A DNA stretch of 55,999 bases from an uncultured Kiritimatiellota bacterium (lineage in GTDB: Bacteria > Verrucomicrobiota > Kiritimatiellia > RFP12 > DVOR01): contig CALXMT010000015.1 in the NCBI GenBank assembly GCA_944389545.1, forward strand, positions 1 through 55,999, given 5' to 3'. This document shows, piece by piece, positions 8,736 through 16,481 of this stretch (positions are counted from its first letter, which is position 1; every line of letters starts with the position of its first letter). The translations under genes and the position numbers were made by a program. The notes under the pieces are model-generated. The model did not search any database. It was not told where the DNA came from and saw only the letters and a list, made by a program, of their open reading frames with translations.

Positions 8736-8992
8736 TTCCACGAAGACACGAAGGGGTCAAGGGCCTGGGCACAAGGGGCGGCTAGCGCCGCCCCGAAGAA
8801 CAGAGCGTGCAGGCCCGGAGGGCCAAACCTTCCACGGCCACAGAGAACGGAACGCGCGATAAGCTCGCGACGGGCGAAACCTCTGAGAGAACCCAAGCCT
8901 CCAAGCTCCTACACTTCCAAACTTCCAATCTGCACTTCACCGTTCGGTGCGGTACGCCTTACTAACGTGCCCATCCCTTGTGCCTCATCCCT
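8736..8992 (+). repeat. Dispersed repeat F, copy 1, interrupted
   Basis: The two outer parts (8736-8772 and 8933-8992) together match the continuous copies at 21725-21815 and, inverted, 29614-29710: CACGAAGACAC... GGGCAC then CACTTCACCGTTCGG... GTGCCCAT. Here 160 bp separate the halves, and CAC is present on both sides of the break. Confidence 0.8.
8773..8932 (+). mobile_element. Composite hairpin element inserted in repeat F
   Basis: The extra 160 bp has the same module order as 32989-33125: a GC hairpin (8775-8794, a palindrome of 20 bp), a degenerate AGAACAGAG-type tract, a second GC-rich hairpin region, and finally a CCAAGCCTCCAAGC tract ending in CTTCCAAACTTCC. It is bordered by a CAC duplication. 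There is no open frame, so any movement would need a helper in trans. Confidence 0.6.
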
Positions 8993-9004
8993 ACTCCATT
9001 GGTA

Positions 9005-9134
9005 AAGCGCGAAACGGAGGGCGGCGGTCGCGGTCAGCGGCGTAGCCGCAGAGCGACCGATGGAGCCCGAAGCGGTTCGCGCCCACCCTTGCGTCTTTGC
9101 GGTCTCTCCCCGTTTCTTCTGACAATGCTAGGCG
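9005..9134 (+). repeat. Dispersed palindromic repeat E
   Basis: Starting GCGCGAAACGGAGGGCGGCGG and folding back at CGGTTCGCGCC, this is nearly identical to 28239-28360. It contains the inner hairpin CAGCGGC...GCCGCAG and ends in TCTTTGCGG, the same end as the family D elements. Confidence 0.8.
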
Positions 9135-9206
9135 AATTGACAATCCCATGCAGCTGTGTAACAATGAAGACAATCAATGCTGGACATTCACCGAAGGAAT
9201 CCGTCT

Positions 9207-9836
9207 ATGGCAAAGCATGATGAACCCAAGTGGTTGAGTTGGGCGAAGGAGTTGCAGTTTCTGGCCCAGGCAGGCTTGACCTACACCAAAGATCCCTTTG
9301 ACAAGGAGCGCTTTACGCGTATCCGTGAGATTGCGGCCGAGATGATGGCGGAGGGAAGCGGACTTTCTGTGGAGCAAGTCAAGGGACTGTTCTGCAACGA
9401 GGTCGGATTCCAGACGCCGAAGTTGGACACCCGCGCCGCCCTCTTCGACGACACTGTCCGCATCCTCTTGGTACACGAAAACGATGGCCGTTGGTCGCTT
9501 CCGGGAGGATGGGTTGATGTCGATCAAAGTATTGCCGCCAACGCGCTTAAAGAGGTTCGCGAAGAGGCGGGATTGGAGGCTGAATTCGTCCGCCTCATCG
9601 CGTTGCACGATTGGCACCGGCGTAACGTTCGCGCGGCGGCCTGGAATGTCTGCAAGGCCTTCGTGCTCTGCCGCCCGCTCGGTGGTTCCTTCAAACCCAA
9701 CACCGAGACCATCGGTATCGGCTGGTTTTCCCTGGAGGCCCTCCCACCCCTCGCTACAGAGAAAAACACGCAGGAACAAATCGCGCTCTGTTTCGCCGCC
9801 CACGCCGACCCAAATTGGGTGCCGCCCGTTGATTGA
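9207..9836 (+). CDS. Nudix hydrolase with N-terminal helical domain
   Basis: Nudix pyrophosphohydrolase, 209 residues. The first 70 or so residues match the helical domain found before some ADP-ribose pyrophosphatase-type Nudix proteins (KWLSWAKELQFLAQAGLTY). The Nudix box reads GGWVDVDQS...EVREEAGLEAE at about residues 102-124. The likely substrate is ADP-ribose or a related nucleotide sugar, by family resemblance. ATG 9207 is preceded by AAGGAAT at a good distance; the earlier in-frame ATG 9177 has none. Confidence 0.85.
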   Translation: MAKHDEPKWLSWAKELQFLAQAGLTYTKDPFDKERFTRIREIAAEMMAEGSGLSVEQVKGLFCNEVGFQTPKLDTRAALFDDTVRILLVHENDGRWSLPGGWVDVDQSIAANALKEVREEAGLEAEFVRLIALHDWHRRNVRAAAWNVCKAFVLCRPLGGSFKPNTETIGIGWFSLEALPPLATEKNTQEQIALCFAAHADPNWVPPVD

Positions 9837-9857
9837 GCGACGTATATTAAGATTGTT

Positions 9858-10379
9858 ATGGGAAATGTGCTCTTAATTAGACAAGAAACGCCAGCAGATT
9901 ATGACGTAATCCATCGGGTGGTGCAAGAGGCCTTTGCCTCTGCCGCACATCGCGATGGTACAGAGCAGGACTTGGTCGCCGCGCTTCGCAAAGGAGATAC
10001 GTACATTCCGGAATTGGCGCTGATGGCCATTCAAGGCGAGACAATCGTCGGATATATCCTTTTTACCCGGGCGACCATTGAGGGGCGCCCTATCCTGGCG
10101 CTTGCGCCGTTGGCCGTTTTGCCGAAAGTCCAACGTCAAGGTATTGGTTCGGCGTTGGTGCGTGAGGGACATCGCATTGCATCGGCAATGGGATTTGAGT
10201 GCAGTGTCGTCTTGGGCGATTCTGCCTATTACGCACGATTCGGCTACGCCCCCGCGTCTCGCTTCGGCATTCAAGCCCCCTTCTCGGTCCCAGACGAGAA
10301 CTTCATGGCGGCGAAGTTGCGTCCAGATGCAACGTTACCTGCCGGTGTGGTTCGCTATGCCGCGGCCTTCGGGCTCTGA
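9858..10379 (+). CDS. GNAT N-acetyltransferase, YhbS-like
   Basis: GNAT-fold acyl-CoA transferase, 173 residues. It carries the acetyl-CoA pyrophosphate loop QRQGIGSALV (about residues 94-103), followed by ECSVVLGDSAYYARFGY, the pattern of the YhbS-type subgroup. The acceptor is unknown. It lies 21 bp after the Nudix stop and an AT-rich TATATTAAGAT box sits just upstream of the ATG, so it may have its own promoter. Confidence 0.85.
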   Translation: MGNVLLIRQETPADYDVIHRVVQEAFASAAHRDGTEQDLVAALRKGDTYIPELALMAIQGETIVGYILFTRATIEGRPILALAPLAVLPKVQRQGIGSALVREGHRIASAMGFECSVVLGDSAYYARFGYAPASRFGIQAPFSVPDENFMAAKLRPDATLPAGVVRYAAAFGL

Positions 10380-10504
10380 TGCAACGCAGTAGTGTCCGAA
10401 GAAAAATAAGAGGTTCGCGAGGGACTGCCAGTGTTGAAACTGCAAATTCTGCAAATTTTGGTAAATTTAGTGTGTGCTACCGCACGCAGAACACTCTAGG
10501 GAAG

Positions 10505-10602
10505 TTGAGAAGTTTAGCGGCTTGAAGGTTTGCTCTTCTCGGAACCTCGCCCGTCGCCCCGTAGGGGCGTTCTGTTCTCTGTTCTCCGTTCTCCGTTCTC
10601 CG
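10505..10602 (-). repeat. Composite hairpin-heptad element, copy 2
   Basis: Inverted relative to 32989-33125. It has a GAAG..GGCTTGAAGG tract, the linker CGGAACCTCGCCCGTCG, the hairpin CGCCCCGTAGGGGCG (10555-10569), then repeated 7-mers of the GTTCTCY type (10570-10602). The terminal hairpin seen in other copies is missing here. It marks the left edge of the accessory island. Confidence 0.75.
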
Positions 10603-10635
10603 CTCATGGCTCCTCCCGAAGGGAGGTCGCGCCCC

Positions 10636-11091
10636 ATGAGCTGGCTCACCACCGCCGACCTGCCGCCGGCCCCCTCCGGGACCACCTCCGAGGCCGACGA
10701 GCAGGCCGCCATGACCCACACCGCCCACGACGTCAAGCCCTCCTACCAGGAGAAGAGCGGCGTCTCCAACATCGGCGACCTCTCGTACCCTTGGGGCGTC
10801 GGCCTCACCACCCAGGAGGTGGAGGACGAGTGGGAGCTCGACGGCTTCGACCTCGCCGCCGCCCAGGACTTCGTCGCCCGCCCGGCCACCACCACCTCCA
10901 CCGTCTCCGTCATCGACCTCGGCGACGGCGGCCCCGTCGTCGTCCTCTACTTCCGATACGTCTCCGCCCGCTCCACCGTCACGCGCTCCTTCACCCGCTC
11001 CACCGACGCCAACTCCTACAAGATCCTCCTGCGCAAGACCACCCAGACCACCACCGCGCAGAAGCTCTCCGAGCTCACCCCCGAGGAGTGA
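10636..11091 (+). CDS. Phage-like hypothetical protein
   Basis: Protein of 151 residues, not recognised. Its codon use is extreme (Ala, Thr, Ser, Asp with C at third position), like the MuF gene that follows and unlike the host genes around. It is acidic in the first half and Thr/Ser-rich later, with no membrane segment. A GGGAGGT ribosome site precedes the ATG. Its place directly before a minor head protein gene suggests a phage structural or head-assembly role (inference). Confidence 0.6.
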   Translation: MSWLTTADLPPAPSGTTSEADEQAAMTHTAHDVKPSYQEKSGVSNIGDLSYPWGVGLTTQEVEDEWELDGFDLAAAQDFVARPATTTSTVSVIDLGDGGPVVVLYFRYVSARSTVTRSFTRSTDANSYKILLRKTTQTTTAQKLSELTPEE

Positions 11092-11110
11092 CGCCCATTG
11101 AAGGCGGTTC

Positions 11111-11146
11111 GCCAAGCCTCCAAAACCTCCAAACTTCCAAACTTCC
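11111..11146 (+). repeat. CCAAGCCTCC tract ahead of the MuF gene
   Basis: GCCAAGCCTCCAAAACCTCC followed by AAACTTCC repeats. The same tract recurs at 8893-8927, 16440-16471 and, inverted, at 28133-28160 and 48143-48168. Here it ends just before the start codon of the MuF gene, replacing any ribosome site. Confidence 0.75.
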
Positions 11147-11147
11147 G

Positions 11148-12716
11148 ATGGAGTCCAAAGCCGCCGCCAACCTCCGCCGCAACGCAGCCAAGACCGCCGA
11201 GCAGATGCGCCGCCTGGTCGCCCAGGCCGTGCGCGAGGCCAAGGCCGCCATCGACGCCGGCCTCAAGGCCAAGGCCGCCCTCACCGCCGCAGGCCGCGCC
11301 CCCATCGAGGCTCAGATCGACGTCGCCTTCCGCCAGAAGCTCCAGGCCAAGCTCCAGGAGGCCCTCGACGCGCTCTCCACCAAGTCCGCCCAGTCCGGCA
11401 ACGAGGAGGCCATCCGCCAGGCCGCGGCCAAGGGCGAAATCATCCCCCGCTTCTCCCCGGAGTACCTGCAGGCCTACCTCGCCCGCATCTCCCCCAAGAA
11501 CGCCCCCGCCCTCGCCGCCGTCTTCACCCAGAGCATGAGCGCCTCGGCCAAGGAGGCCCTCCGCCTCGCCGCCGTCGACACCTTCCGCGCCGCCGCCGCC
11601 ACGGGCCTCACCACCCGCGAGCGCATGAAGCTCCTGCAGGAGAACTGGGCCCGGCGCGCGCAGGACACCAACCCCTTCCGATTCGTCGACCGCGCCGGAC
11701 GCCGCTGGGAGAACGCCCGCTACGTCCAGATGCTGGCCCGCACCACCGCCCAGCGCGTCCAGACCGCCGCCTTCTGCGACTCCATGCTCCAGGGCGGCTA
11801 CCCGCTCGCGCGCATCTCCAACGACAGCGGCACCCTCCAGTGCGGCGTCTGCTCCGCCTGGGAGGGGCGACTTATCGACCTCACTGCCGGGAACCTGTTC
11901 AAAAAGTACGGCGCCGTCCCCCTCCGCGCCGCCCGCGAGGCCGGCGTCTTCCACCCCAACTGCACCCACCGCCTGGAATACCTCTCCCAAACGGAATACC
12001 CCAAGGGCGCGTGGGACGAGTTCGCCGACCGCGTCGGCGAGCCAGGCGCCTTCGGCGACCCCCTCAAGACCAACGCCGGCGCGGAGTCCGCCGCCGCCGC
12101 CAAACGCCGCGCCGAGGCCGCCGCCAAGGCCGCCGAAGAACGCGCCAAGCGCGAGGCCGAGGAGGCAGACAAGACCGCGCGCAATCTCCGGCTCATCGAG
12201 AGAAGAGCACGTGAAGCAGAGGCTTTTGGGCTGGAACCGGAGCAGTATGAGACGCTGCGGGATATGGTCACGCGTGCGGTATTGTTCGGAACGCTCGAAG
12301 GGGAACCTGTAGACTTCGGCAAGGTTGACGAATTGGCAAGTGCCAAAATTGCGTCGGTCACCGGGATAGACGTGAAATCCTTCCGAGTCACCGTCACAGA
12401 CGAAGATATCCGCCATGCAAGAAATCGGCATGGGAAACGTCACTTCTTCAAGTCAAAAAAGGACGCAACACGGTACACGATTGTGGGAGAGAAGACGAAG
12501 TCCCAGAAAGAACTTGCACCGCACGATTATCTGTCTATCCTAAAAGACATCCAAGGTTGCGAGAATGTGACCCTCGGCACAAATGAAAATCGGACAGGAG
12601 ATCTTTCGATAAGAGTCCTCACGAAAGACGGGACAGTGGAAAGAACAACGGTGGCTATCGTCGACAAGAAGCTGAATGTCATACGCTTCAAAACAATGTG
12701 GAAGAAAACACCCTAG
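11148..12716 (+). CDS. Phage minor head protein (MuF-like) with nuclease toxin
   Basis: Protein of 522 residues. Residues 1-330 resemble phage minor capsid protein 2/MuF: an Ala/Lys-rich helical start, then TTAQRVQTAAF, CGVCSAWEGRLIDL and FHPNCTHRLEYL, the usual Cys/His cluster. A coiled Ala/Glu/Lys linker (about 315-350) leads to a C-terminal domain resembling the phage Barnase-EndoU-ColicinE5-RelE-like (PBECR) nucleases: TVTDEDIRHARNRHG near 410-425 and a beta-rich end VAIVDKKLNVIRF. MuF proteins with toxin tails are known polymorphic effectors. Base composition drops sharply near 12190, where the toxin part begins. No immunity gene follows on this strand. Confidence 0.75.
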   Translation: MESKAAANLRRNAAKTAEQMRRLVAQAVREAKAAIDAGLKAKAALTAAGRAPIEAQIDVAFRQKLQAKLQEALDALSTKSAQSGNEEAIRQAAAKGEIIPRFSPEYLQAYLARISPKNAPALAAVFTQSMSASAKEALRLAAVDTFRAAAATGLTTRERMKLLQENWARRAQDTNPFRFVDRAGRRWENARYVQMLARTTAQRVQTAAFCDSMLQGGYPLARISNDSGTLQCGVCSAWEGRLIDLTAGNLFKKYGAVPLRAAREAGVFHPNCTHRLEYLSQTEYPKGAWDEFADRVGEPGAFGDPLKTNAGAESAAAAKRRAEAAAKAAEERAKREAEEADKTARNLRLIERRAREAEAFGLEPEQYETLRDMVTRAVLFGTLEGEPVDFGKVDELASAKIASVTGIDVKSFRVTVTDEDIRHARNRHGKRHFFKSKKDATRYTIVGEKTKSQKELAPHDYLSILKDIQGCENVTLGTNENRTGDLSIRVLTKDGTVERTTVAIVDKKLNVIRFKTMWKKTP

Positions 12717-12824
12717 GGAAAGCGGGCCTATGAAATCCCAGGCCATACGTCCGAAACCGGGCCTTCCCCAAGATGTCTGACTACATTGTCCTACATCCGC
12801 GCGCGAAATGCAAGCATTATTCAA

Positions 12825-14729
12825 TCAGCCCTTCAGAATGTCCATGAAGGTCTTGTTTCGGGCGTTGGCTTGACAGGCTATCCAAGAGACGTCGATGACC
12901 GTCACAACGGCGTTCACCAAGTCAGAGTCCATGAACTTATAATACGCGCTTGGTATCCCATCCGTGTTGACAACCGGCCGATAACTGTGGACACGCAACG
13001 CATGCCTGAAGTCATCATCGAAGGAAGTCACAACATATCCCCATATCCTCGACACCTTCCCTAGGATTTCACGGATATAGGCGATGTTCTCGGGAAGCTC
13101 AGTGATGGACTTCTTCTTCTCATCTTTGTCAGCATGGCAACCTTTGAGCTCAATGACCAGAGCGTCTCCACCATTGGCATGATCGGGAGTGTCGAAAAAG
13201 ACAAAAAGGTCAGGTCTGGCATTGTCCTTTGTCGGCAGGGTGTCCTTACCAAGTGCTTTGCGAATCGCAGCGATCGTCTTGTCGCTCGCCGCGTAAAGAT
13301 AATTCATGAACGCGTCATCCAACAGCCACAGATTGGTCAGCTTATGCCTTTCGCAATCCGTCCCATGAGCCTCCGTTCGCATCGGCATGAGCAGATCGTG
13401 AAGACGCTTCTCTTTCGCCGTGGGATCGTCAGGCAAGAGCGCGAACGCATCGATGATCGCCTGACGGTAAAGGATATACTCGGCCAACTCGATATGAGCC
13501 ATCTCAGACACCTTCGCCGCCTTCTCGCAAAACACAGCGTCAGGCGTGTTGGCCTTTCCAATCAATTTATGGAAGTCGTTGCGAACCCTGTCCCTCTCAG
13601 CCAGAAACGCCTCCCTGGCGCTGTCCAGCAAAGCATCCTTCTTCAAGACGACGCCCGACTTGGCCGAACGGATGTAGCGTGCCAGCGCAGGGGCCTCATC
13701 AATGGCTGCACGAATAACAGCCTCGTTTATCGCATCGATATCCGGATAGGCGGCTTTGACGATTGGCATCGCACATTCGGATGCTGCTCTGCCGATTTCA
13801 TCAAGCGACGCGAACGACTCTTTGTCAATCGCGAAAGCAGTTCTGTCCTCATTGACATTCTCATCCAGATAATCGCCAGAGACAAGTATGACAACCGCAT
13901 GATTGCCTTTTAGGTTTTCGATTCCGGAGAGTTCACCAACCTTCGAGACTTCACGACCGTTCGCGCAAAACCAAGCACAACTTTTTTCAGCCGGCCTGGT
14001 CAAGACGCATGAGCGCATCATAAACTCCGTGTTTACATTTTTAACATTGAAGGTCGTTTCCTTAATCTCTTGAATGTCGCCATAAAGGATGCACTCCTTC
14101 TTCCCAGAGGGCGACAGAATCGTCATAGAACCGTCCGGCATGGACGATTTGAGTAACACGATGCGCGGCAAAAAATGGTCGAAAACACGGTCTGCAACCT
14201 CTTTGGCTGAATAGGAGGGGAACTCCTTCTTCGTGTAAAGCTTTCCTCTTCCCAAAAATGTGAATGTTGTCCTCTTCACACCCGTCTCCTTATGAACCGT
14301 GAAATCGGTTTCATCGTTGAACTCACGTGTGAAATGAAGCGTAACGTGCTCGTCTCCCGTGAAGCTGTCAATGTCCACGTAATCGAAAACAACAAGTGCC
14401 TTGAAGCGTCCGCTTCCTTTCCCTCCAACCTCTTTGCGATTGTCTGTGTAAAGTTCGGAGAAAGCCCCTCTGTTCTTCTTCGTGAACCCTTCTCCATCAT
14501 CCGTTACGGAATAGCCTAAGAGCGGCTTAGGATTGATGCCATCAAACCCACTTTTATCTTCAATGAGTTCAATCTCTATTTTCTTTGCCCCTGCATCCAG
14601 CGCATTTGCGACGGCCTCAAAAAGTGGTTCTAGAAAACTCGCGTTCTTGAACTGTTTCAACACGCCTCTGATGTTCGACTTCATGGCTCCTCCTTCTTCG
14701 GAAAAGCATAGCGGATTCTGAAGACTCAT
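12825..14729 (-). CDS. GHKL ATPase-PD-(D/E)XK nuclease protein
   Basis: Probable single-gene defence or DNA-repair protein, 634 residues. The N-terminus has all GHKL (Hsp90/MutL/MORC-type) ATP-site boxes: FEAVANALDAGAKK (N box), VTDDGEGF (G1) and GGKGSGRFKALV (G2). The middle is helical. Near residues 501-526 a RPDLFVFF...DALVIELKG pattern fits a PD-(D/E)XK nuclease core. GHKL ATPases joined to nucleases are known from restriction-type systems; this pairing is my reading of motifs. Codon use is lower in GC than in flanking genes, suggesting transfer. Two starts have good ribosome sites: ATG 14729 (GGAGGTG) and ATG 14684 (GGAGGAG). Confidence 0.75.
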   Translation of the reverse strand: MSLQNPLCFSEEGGAMKSNIRGVLKQFKNASFLEPLFEAVANALDAGAKKIEIELIEDKSGFDGINPKPLLGYSVTDDGEGFTKKNRGAFSELYTDNRKEVGGKGSGRFKALVVFDYVDIDSFTGDEHVTLHFTREFNDETDFTVHKETGVKRTTFTFLGRGKLYTKKEFPSYSAKEVADRVFDHFLPRIVLLKSSMPDGSMTILSPSGKKECILYGDIQEIKETTFNVKNVNTEFMMRSCVLTRPAEKSCAWFCANGREVSKVGELSGIENLKGNHAVVILVSGDYLDENVNEDRTAFAIDKESFASLDEIGRAASECAMPIVKAAYPDIDAINEAVIRAAIDEAPALARYIRSAKSGVVLKKDALLDSAREAFLAERDRVRNDFHKLIGKANTPDAVFCEKAAKVSEMAHIELAEYILYRQAIIDAFALLPDDPTAKEKRLHDLLMPMRTEAHGTDCERHKLTNLWLLDDAFMNYLYAASDKTIAAIRKALGKDTLPTKDNARPDLFVFFDTPDHANGGDALVIELKGCHADKDEKKKSITELPENIAYIREILGKVSRIWGYVVTSFDDDFRHALRVHSYRPVVNTDGIPSAYYKFMDSDLVNAVVTVIDVSWIACQANARNKTFMDILKG

Positions 14730-14810
14730 TCAACACCTCCGAATAAAATCGAGAAGCATGCGCGCTGTGGTAGGCGTGTCAGTCCATTGTCGCGGGCTGA
14801 CACCCTCAAT

Positions 14811-14828
14811 CGCACCCCGCTGACGCCA
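14811..14828 (+). repeat. CGCACCCCGCTGACGC repeat, copy 1
   Basis: Matches 15201-15216 exactly over 16 bp and 17391-17406 over most of its length. All three copies lie in non-coding gaps of the island and have the same orientation. Confidence 0.7.
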
Positions 14829-15200
14829 AAAACAAAGGCCGGCGGTCAATCCGCCCGGCCCGTCTTCGCCCTGCCAGTGCGCCAGCGTTCGGCGGGCACC
14901 CGCCCGGGATTCGCTGCACCCTCGCGGGTGGTCGCGGCGTCTCCCTTGGTCCTGCCGGCTACGCGGTGGGTCTTCGGCCTGTCAGGTGTATGCCCGGCCT
15001 TGGAGCCCCGGTAACTGTGTCGCCTGCTCACGGTGGTTGGCTGTGTCGCGTTTTCCCTTACGCGCCCTGTCTCGATGGGGTTTCGCCGCCTTTGTCGCGG
15101 ATTCCTGCGCTATCCTGTGCGTGTTTGTCGGGCCGTCGGTGCCGCCGGGCCGGTCGGCAAGGCCCGCGCCACACGGCGCGAAACCCCTGCCACCCCCAGG

Positions 15201-15216
15201 CGCACCCCGCTGACGC
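15201..15216 (+). repeat. CGCACCCCGCTGACGC repeat, copy 2
   Basis: Second direct copy, 390 bp from the first, shortly before the Panacea gene promoter. Confidence 0.7.
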
Positions 15217-15254
15217 GCGTGAAAACGTGCCCGGTTCCCCATAACCGCTAACTT

Positions 15255-15263
15255 TGCTATAAT
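15255..15263 (+). promoter_or_regulatory. Extended -10 promoter of Panacea operon
   Basis: TGCTATAAT, a perfect extended -10 box. A leader of about 15 nt with AGGAG (15271-15275) precedes the ATG at 15285, so this transcript has a normal ribosome site. Confidence 0.65.
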
Positions 15264-15284
15264 GATGCGCAGGAGAACCAACCT

Positions 15285-15878
15285 ATGCGCACGCCCACCA
15301 AGCTTGAAATCGCCAAGATTATCGAGGCCATCGTCTACCTCGTCTCCCGGTCGAAGGATCGGAAGATGAGCAAGCTTCATTTGCTCAAGATGCTCTTCTT
15401 CGCCGACCGCTGGCACTTGAGAATGTATGGACGCAGCGTCACGGGGGACATCTACTATGCCATGCAGTACGGCCCTGTCCCCTCCGAGTGCAAGCGGGTC
15501 GCGGAGGGGCGCCCCTCTCTGGACATGGGCGAGGCGCTCTCCGGTGCGTTGGCCTTCCCGTGCAAAAACATCGTCCATGCGCTTCGGGGCGAACGGCGCT
15601 CCGCGCTCTCGGACTCGGACGTTGAGGCGCTCGAGGCGGCACGCGGCGTGGAGAGGCGGGAGCGCGACCTCGTCGCCTTCTCGCACGGGTTCCCGGAGTG
15701 GCAGAAGCATGAACACGCCATCAAAGACGTCCAGTGCAAACGTAAACGGATGGATGGCTTGGACTTCTTCCTCGACGCACCCAAAGGCAGCGAATATTGC
15801 CCGGCCGACGCCGAGCGTGTCGCGTGTGCCAGAGAGGCTTACCTCGAGCACGAGGCCGCGGAGCGGATGCTGGGATGA
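15285..15878 (+). CDS. Panacea-domain (DUF4065) antitoxin
   Basis: Panacea/SocA-like protein, 197 residues. The core KLHLLKMLFFADRWHLRMYG followed by SVTGDIYYAMQYGPVP is diagnostic of the domain. Panacea proteins are known as antitoxins able to neutralise many unrelated toxins in PanAT systems. The domain covers about residues 8-140; the C-terminal part (to 197) is more variable and charged and may bind the toxin. The stop overlaps the start of the next gene (ATGA), as expected for an antitoxin-toxin pair. Confidence 0.85.
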   Translation: MRTPTKLEIAKIIEAIVYLVSRSKDRKMSKLHLLKMLFFADRWHLRMYGRSVTGDIYYAMQYGPVPSECKRVAEGRPSLDMGEALSGALAFPCKNIVHALRGERRSALSDSDVEALEAARGVERRERDLVAFSHGFPEWQKHEHAIKDVQCKRKRMDGLDFFLDAPKGSEYCPADAERVACAREAYLEHEAAERMLG

Positions 15879-16324
15879 GCCGCGTATCCAAGTCTGCCTT
15901 CCTCTTTACCCTCCGCCAAGGCTCGGTCTATTACCGGCAGGACCGAGGGCTGTCAAGCCCGGAGCCGCACTACTTCATCGTCTTGTCGCGGAACAACAAG
16001 AGGGATGCCGGCATTGTCCTCACCGTCGTGACCTCGCAGGTGGACAAGTGCAAACGGCGTGCCGAGACCATGCGTCTCGCACCGGAGTCGTTGGTGGAGA
16101 TTGCCGTCGGCGAACATCCGAACCTGACCAAGCCGTCCATCGTGGACTGCAACGCGATCTTTGTCCGCACGGCCGACCACATCCACGCCACGCTTGACCC
16201 TGCCAAAGGCGCGGCCATCGCCCCTTTGGGGGACGCGCTCCTCGCCCGGATCCTGGACGGCGTCCGTGCGGCCGAGCTCCCGCAGGACATCAAAGCGCTC
16301 ATCCTCGGCGACCTCGGCGAGTGA
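15875..16324 (+). CDS. Candidate toxin, MazF/PemK-like fold
   Basis: Protein of 149 residues translated from an ATGA overlap with the Panacea gene. The start LRQGSVYYRQDRG...PHYFIVLSRN and the following beta-rich TVVTSQVDKCK resemble the SH3-like barrel of MazF/PemK endoribonucleases, though similarity is weak and I cannot assign catalytic residues. The C-terminal third is helical (GDALLARILDGVRAAE). Role inferred mainly from pairing with a Panacea antitoxin. Alternatively it may be an uncharacterised small phage protein. Confidence 0.6.
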   Translation: MSRVSKSAFLFTLRQGSVYYRQDRGLSSPEPHYFIVLSRNNKRDAGIVLTVVTSQVDKCKRRAETMRLAPESLVEIAVGEHPNLTKPSIVDCNAIFVRTADHIHATLDPAKGAAIAPLGDALLARILDGVRAAELPQDIKALILGDLGE

Positions 16325-16377
16325 CTCGCCGGATTTTCGCGCGGTTTGCGTATTTTCGCCGCGCCTAACCCGCCGAC

Positions 16378-16471
16378 ACTGGCGGCGATGAGGCTGAAAG
16401 GCCGCCCGCCGAAAAAGAAAGGCGAGGCGCCAGGCAACGCCAAGCCTCCAAGCCTCTAAGCTTCCAAACTT
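16378..16471 (+). repeat. Composite hairpin element, partial copy
   Basis: A hairpin region (CTGGCGGCGATGAGGC... GGCCGCCCGCC) and then the CCAAGCCTCCAAGCC tract ending CTTCCAAACTTCC, the same order as 32989-33125. It fills the gap between two convergent genes. Confidence 0.55.
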
Positions 16472-16481
16472 CCTGGGCGCG

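Larger units (their letters stand above)
8295..9206. other. Gene-free, repeat-filled intergenic region
   Basis: About 910 bp without a credible gene. In order it holds a terminator, some unassigned sequence with CGAAAATCG-type hairpins (8400-8586), the phased palindrome array, a split dispersed repeat interrupted by a composite hairpin element, a second palindromic repeat (9005-9134), and then the Nudix gene leader. Short open frames here are GC-driven and lack ribosome sites. Confidence 0.8.
14730..15284. other. Gene-free GC-rich segment of island
   Basis: Some 555 bp between divergent genes. It carries two copies of the CGCACCCCGCTGACGC repeat at 14811 and 15201, many short GC palindromes between them, and the promoter of the Panacea gene at its right end. 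The open frames inside (for example 14986-15213) have no ribosome site or recognisable similarity. It may be decayed phage DNA. Confidence 0.6.

Noticed and set aside
10570-10602. GTTCTCY heptads as a simple contingency microsatellite
   Set aside because: The tract is outside coding DNA and always occurs together with flanking hairpins at three loci, so it is part of a larger element.
11016-12443. Gly/Ala/Glu-rich open frame opposite the MuF gene
   Set aside because: Antisense to a gene with conserved motifs, no ribosome site and low-complexity sequence.
14986-15213. Small frame with hydrophobic stretch in island spacer
   Set aside because: No ribosome site, no recognisable family and an equally long frame on the other strand.
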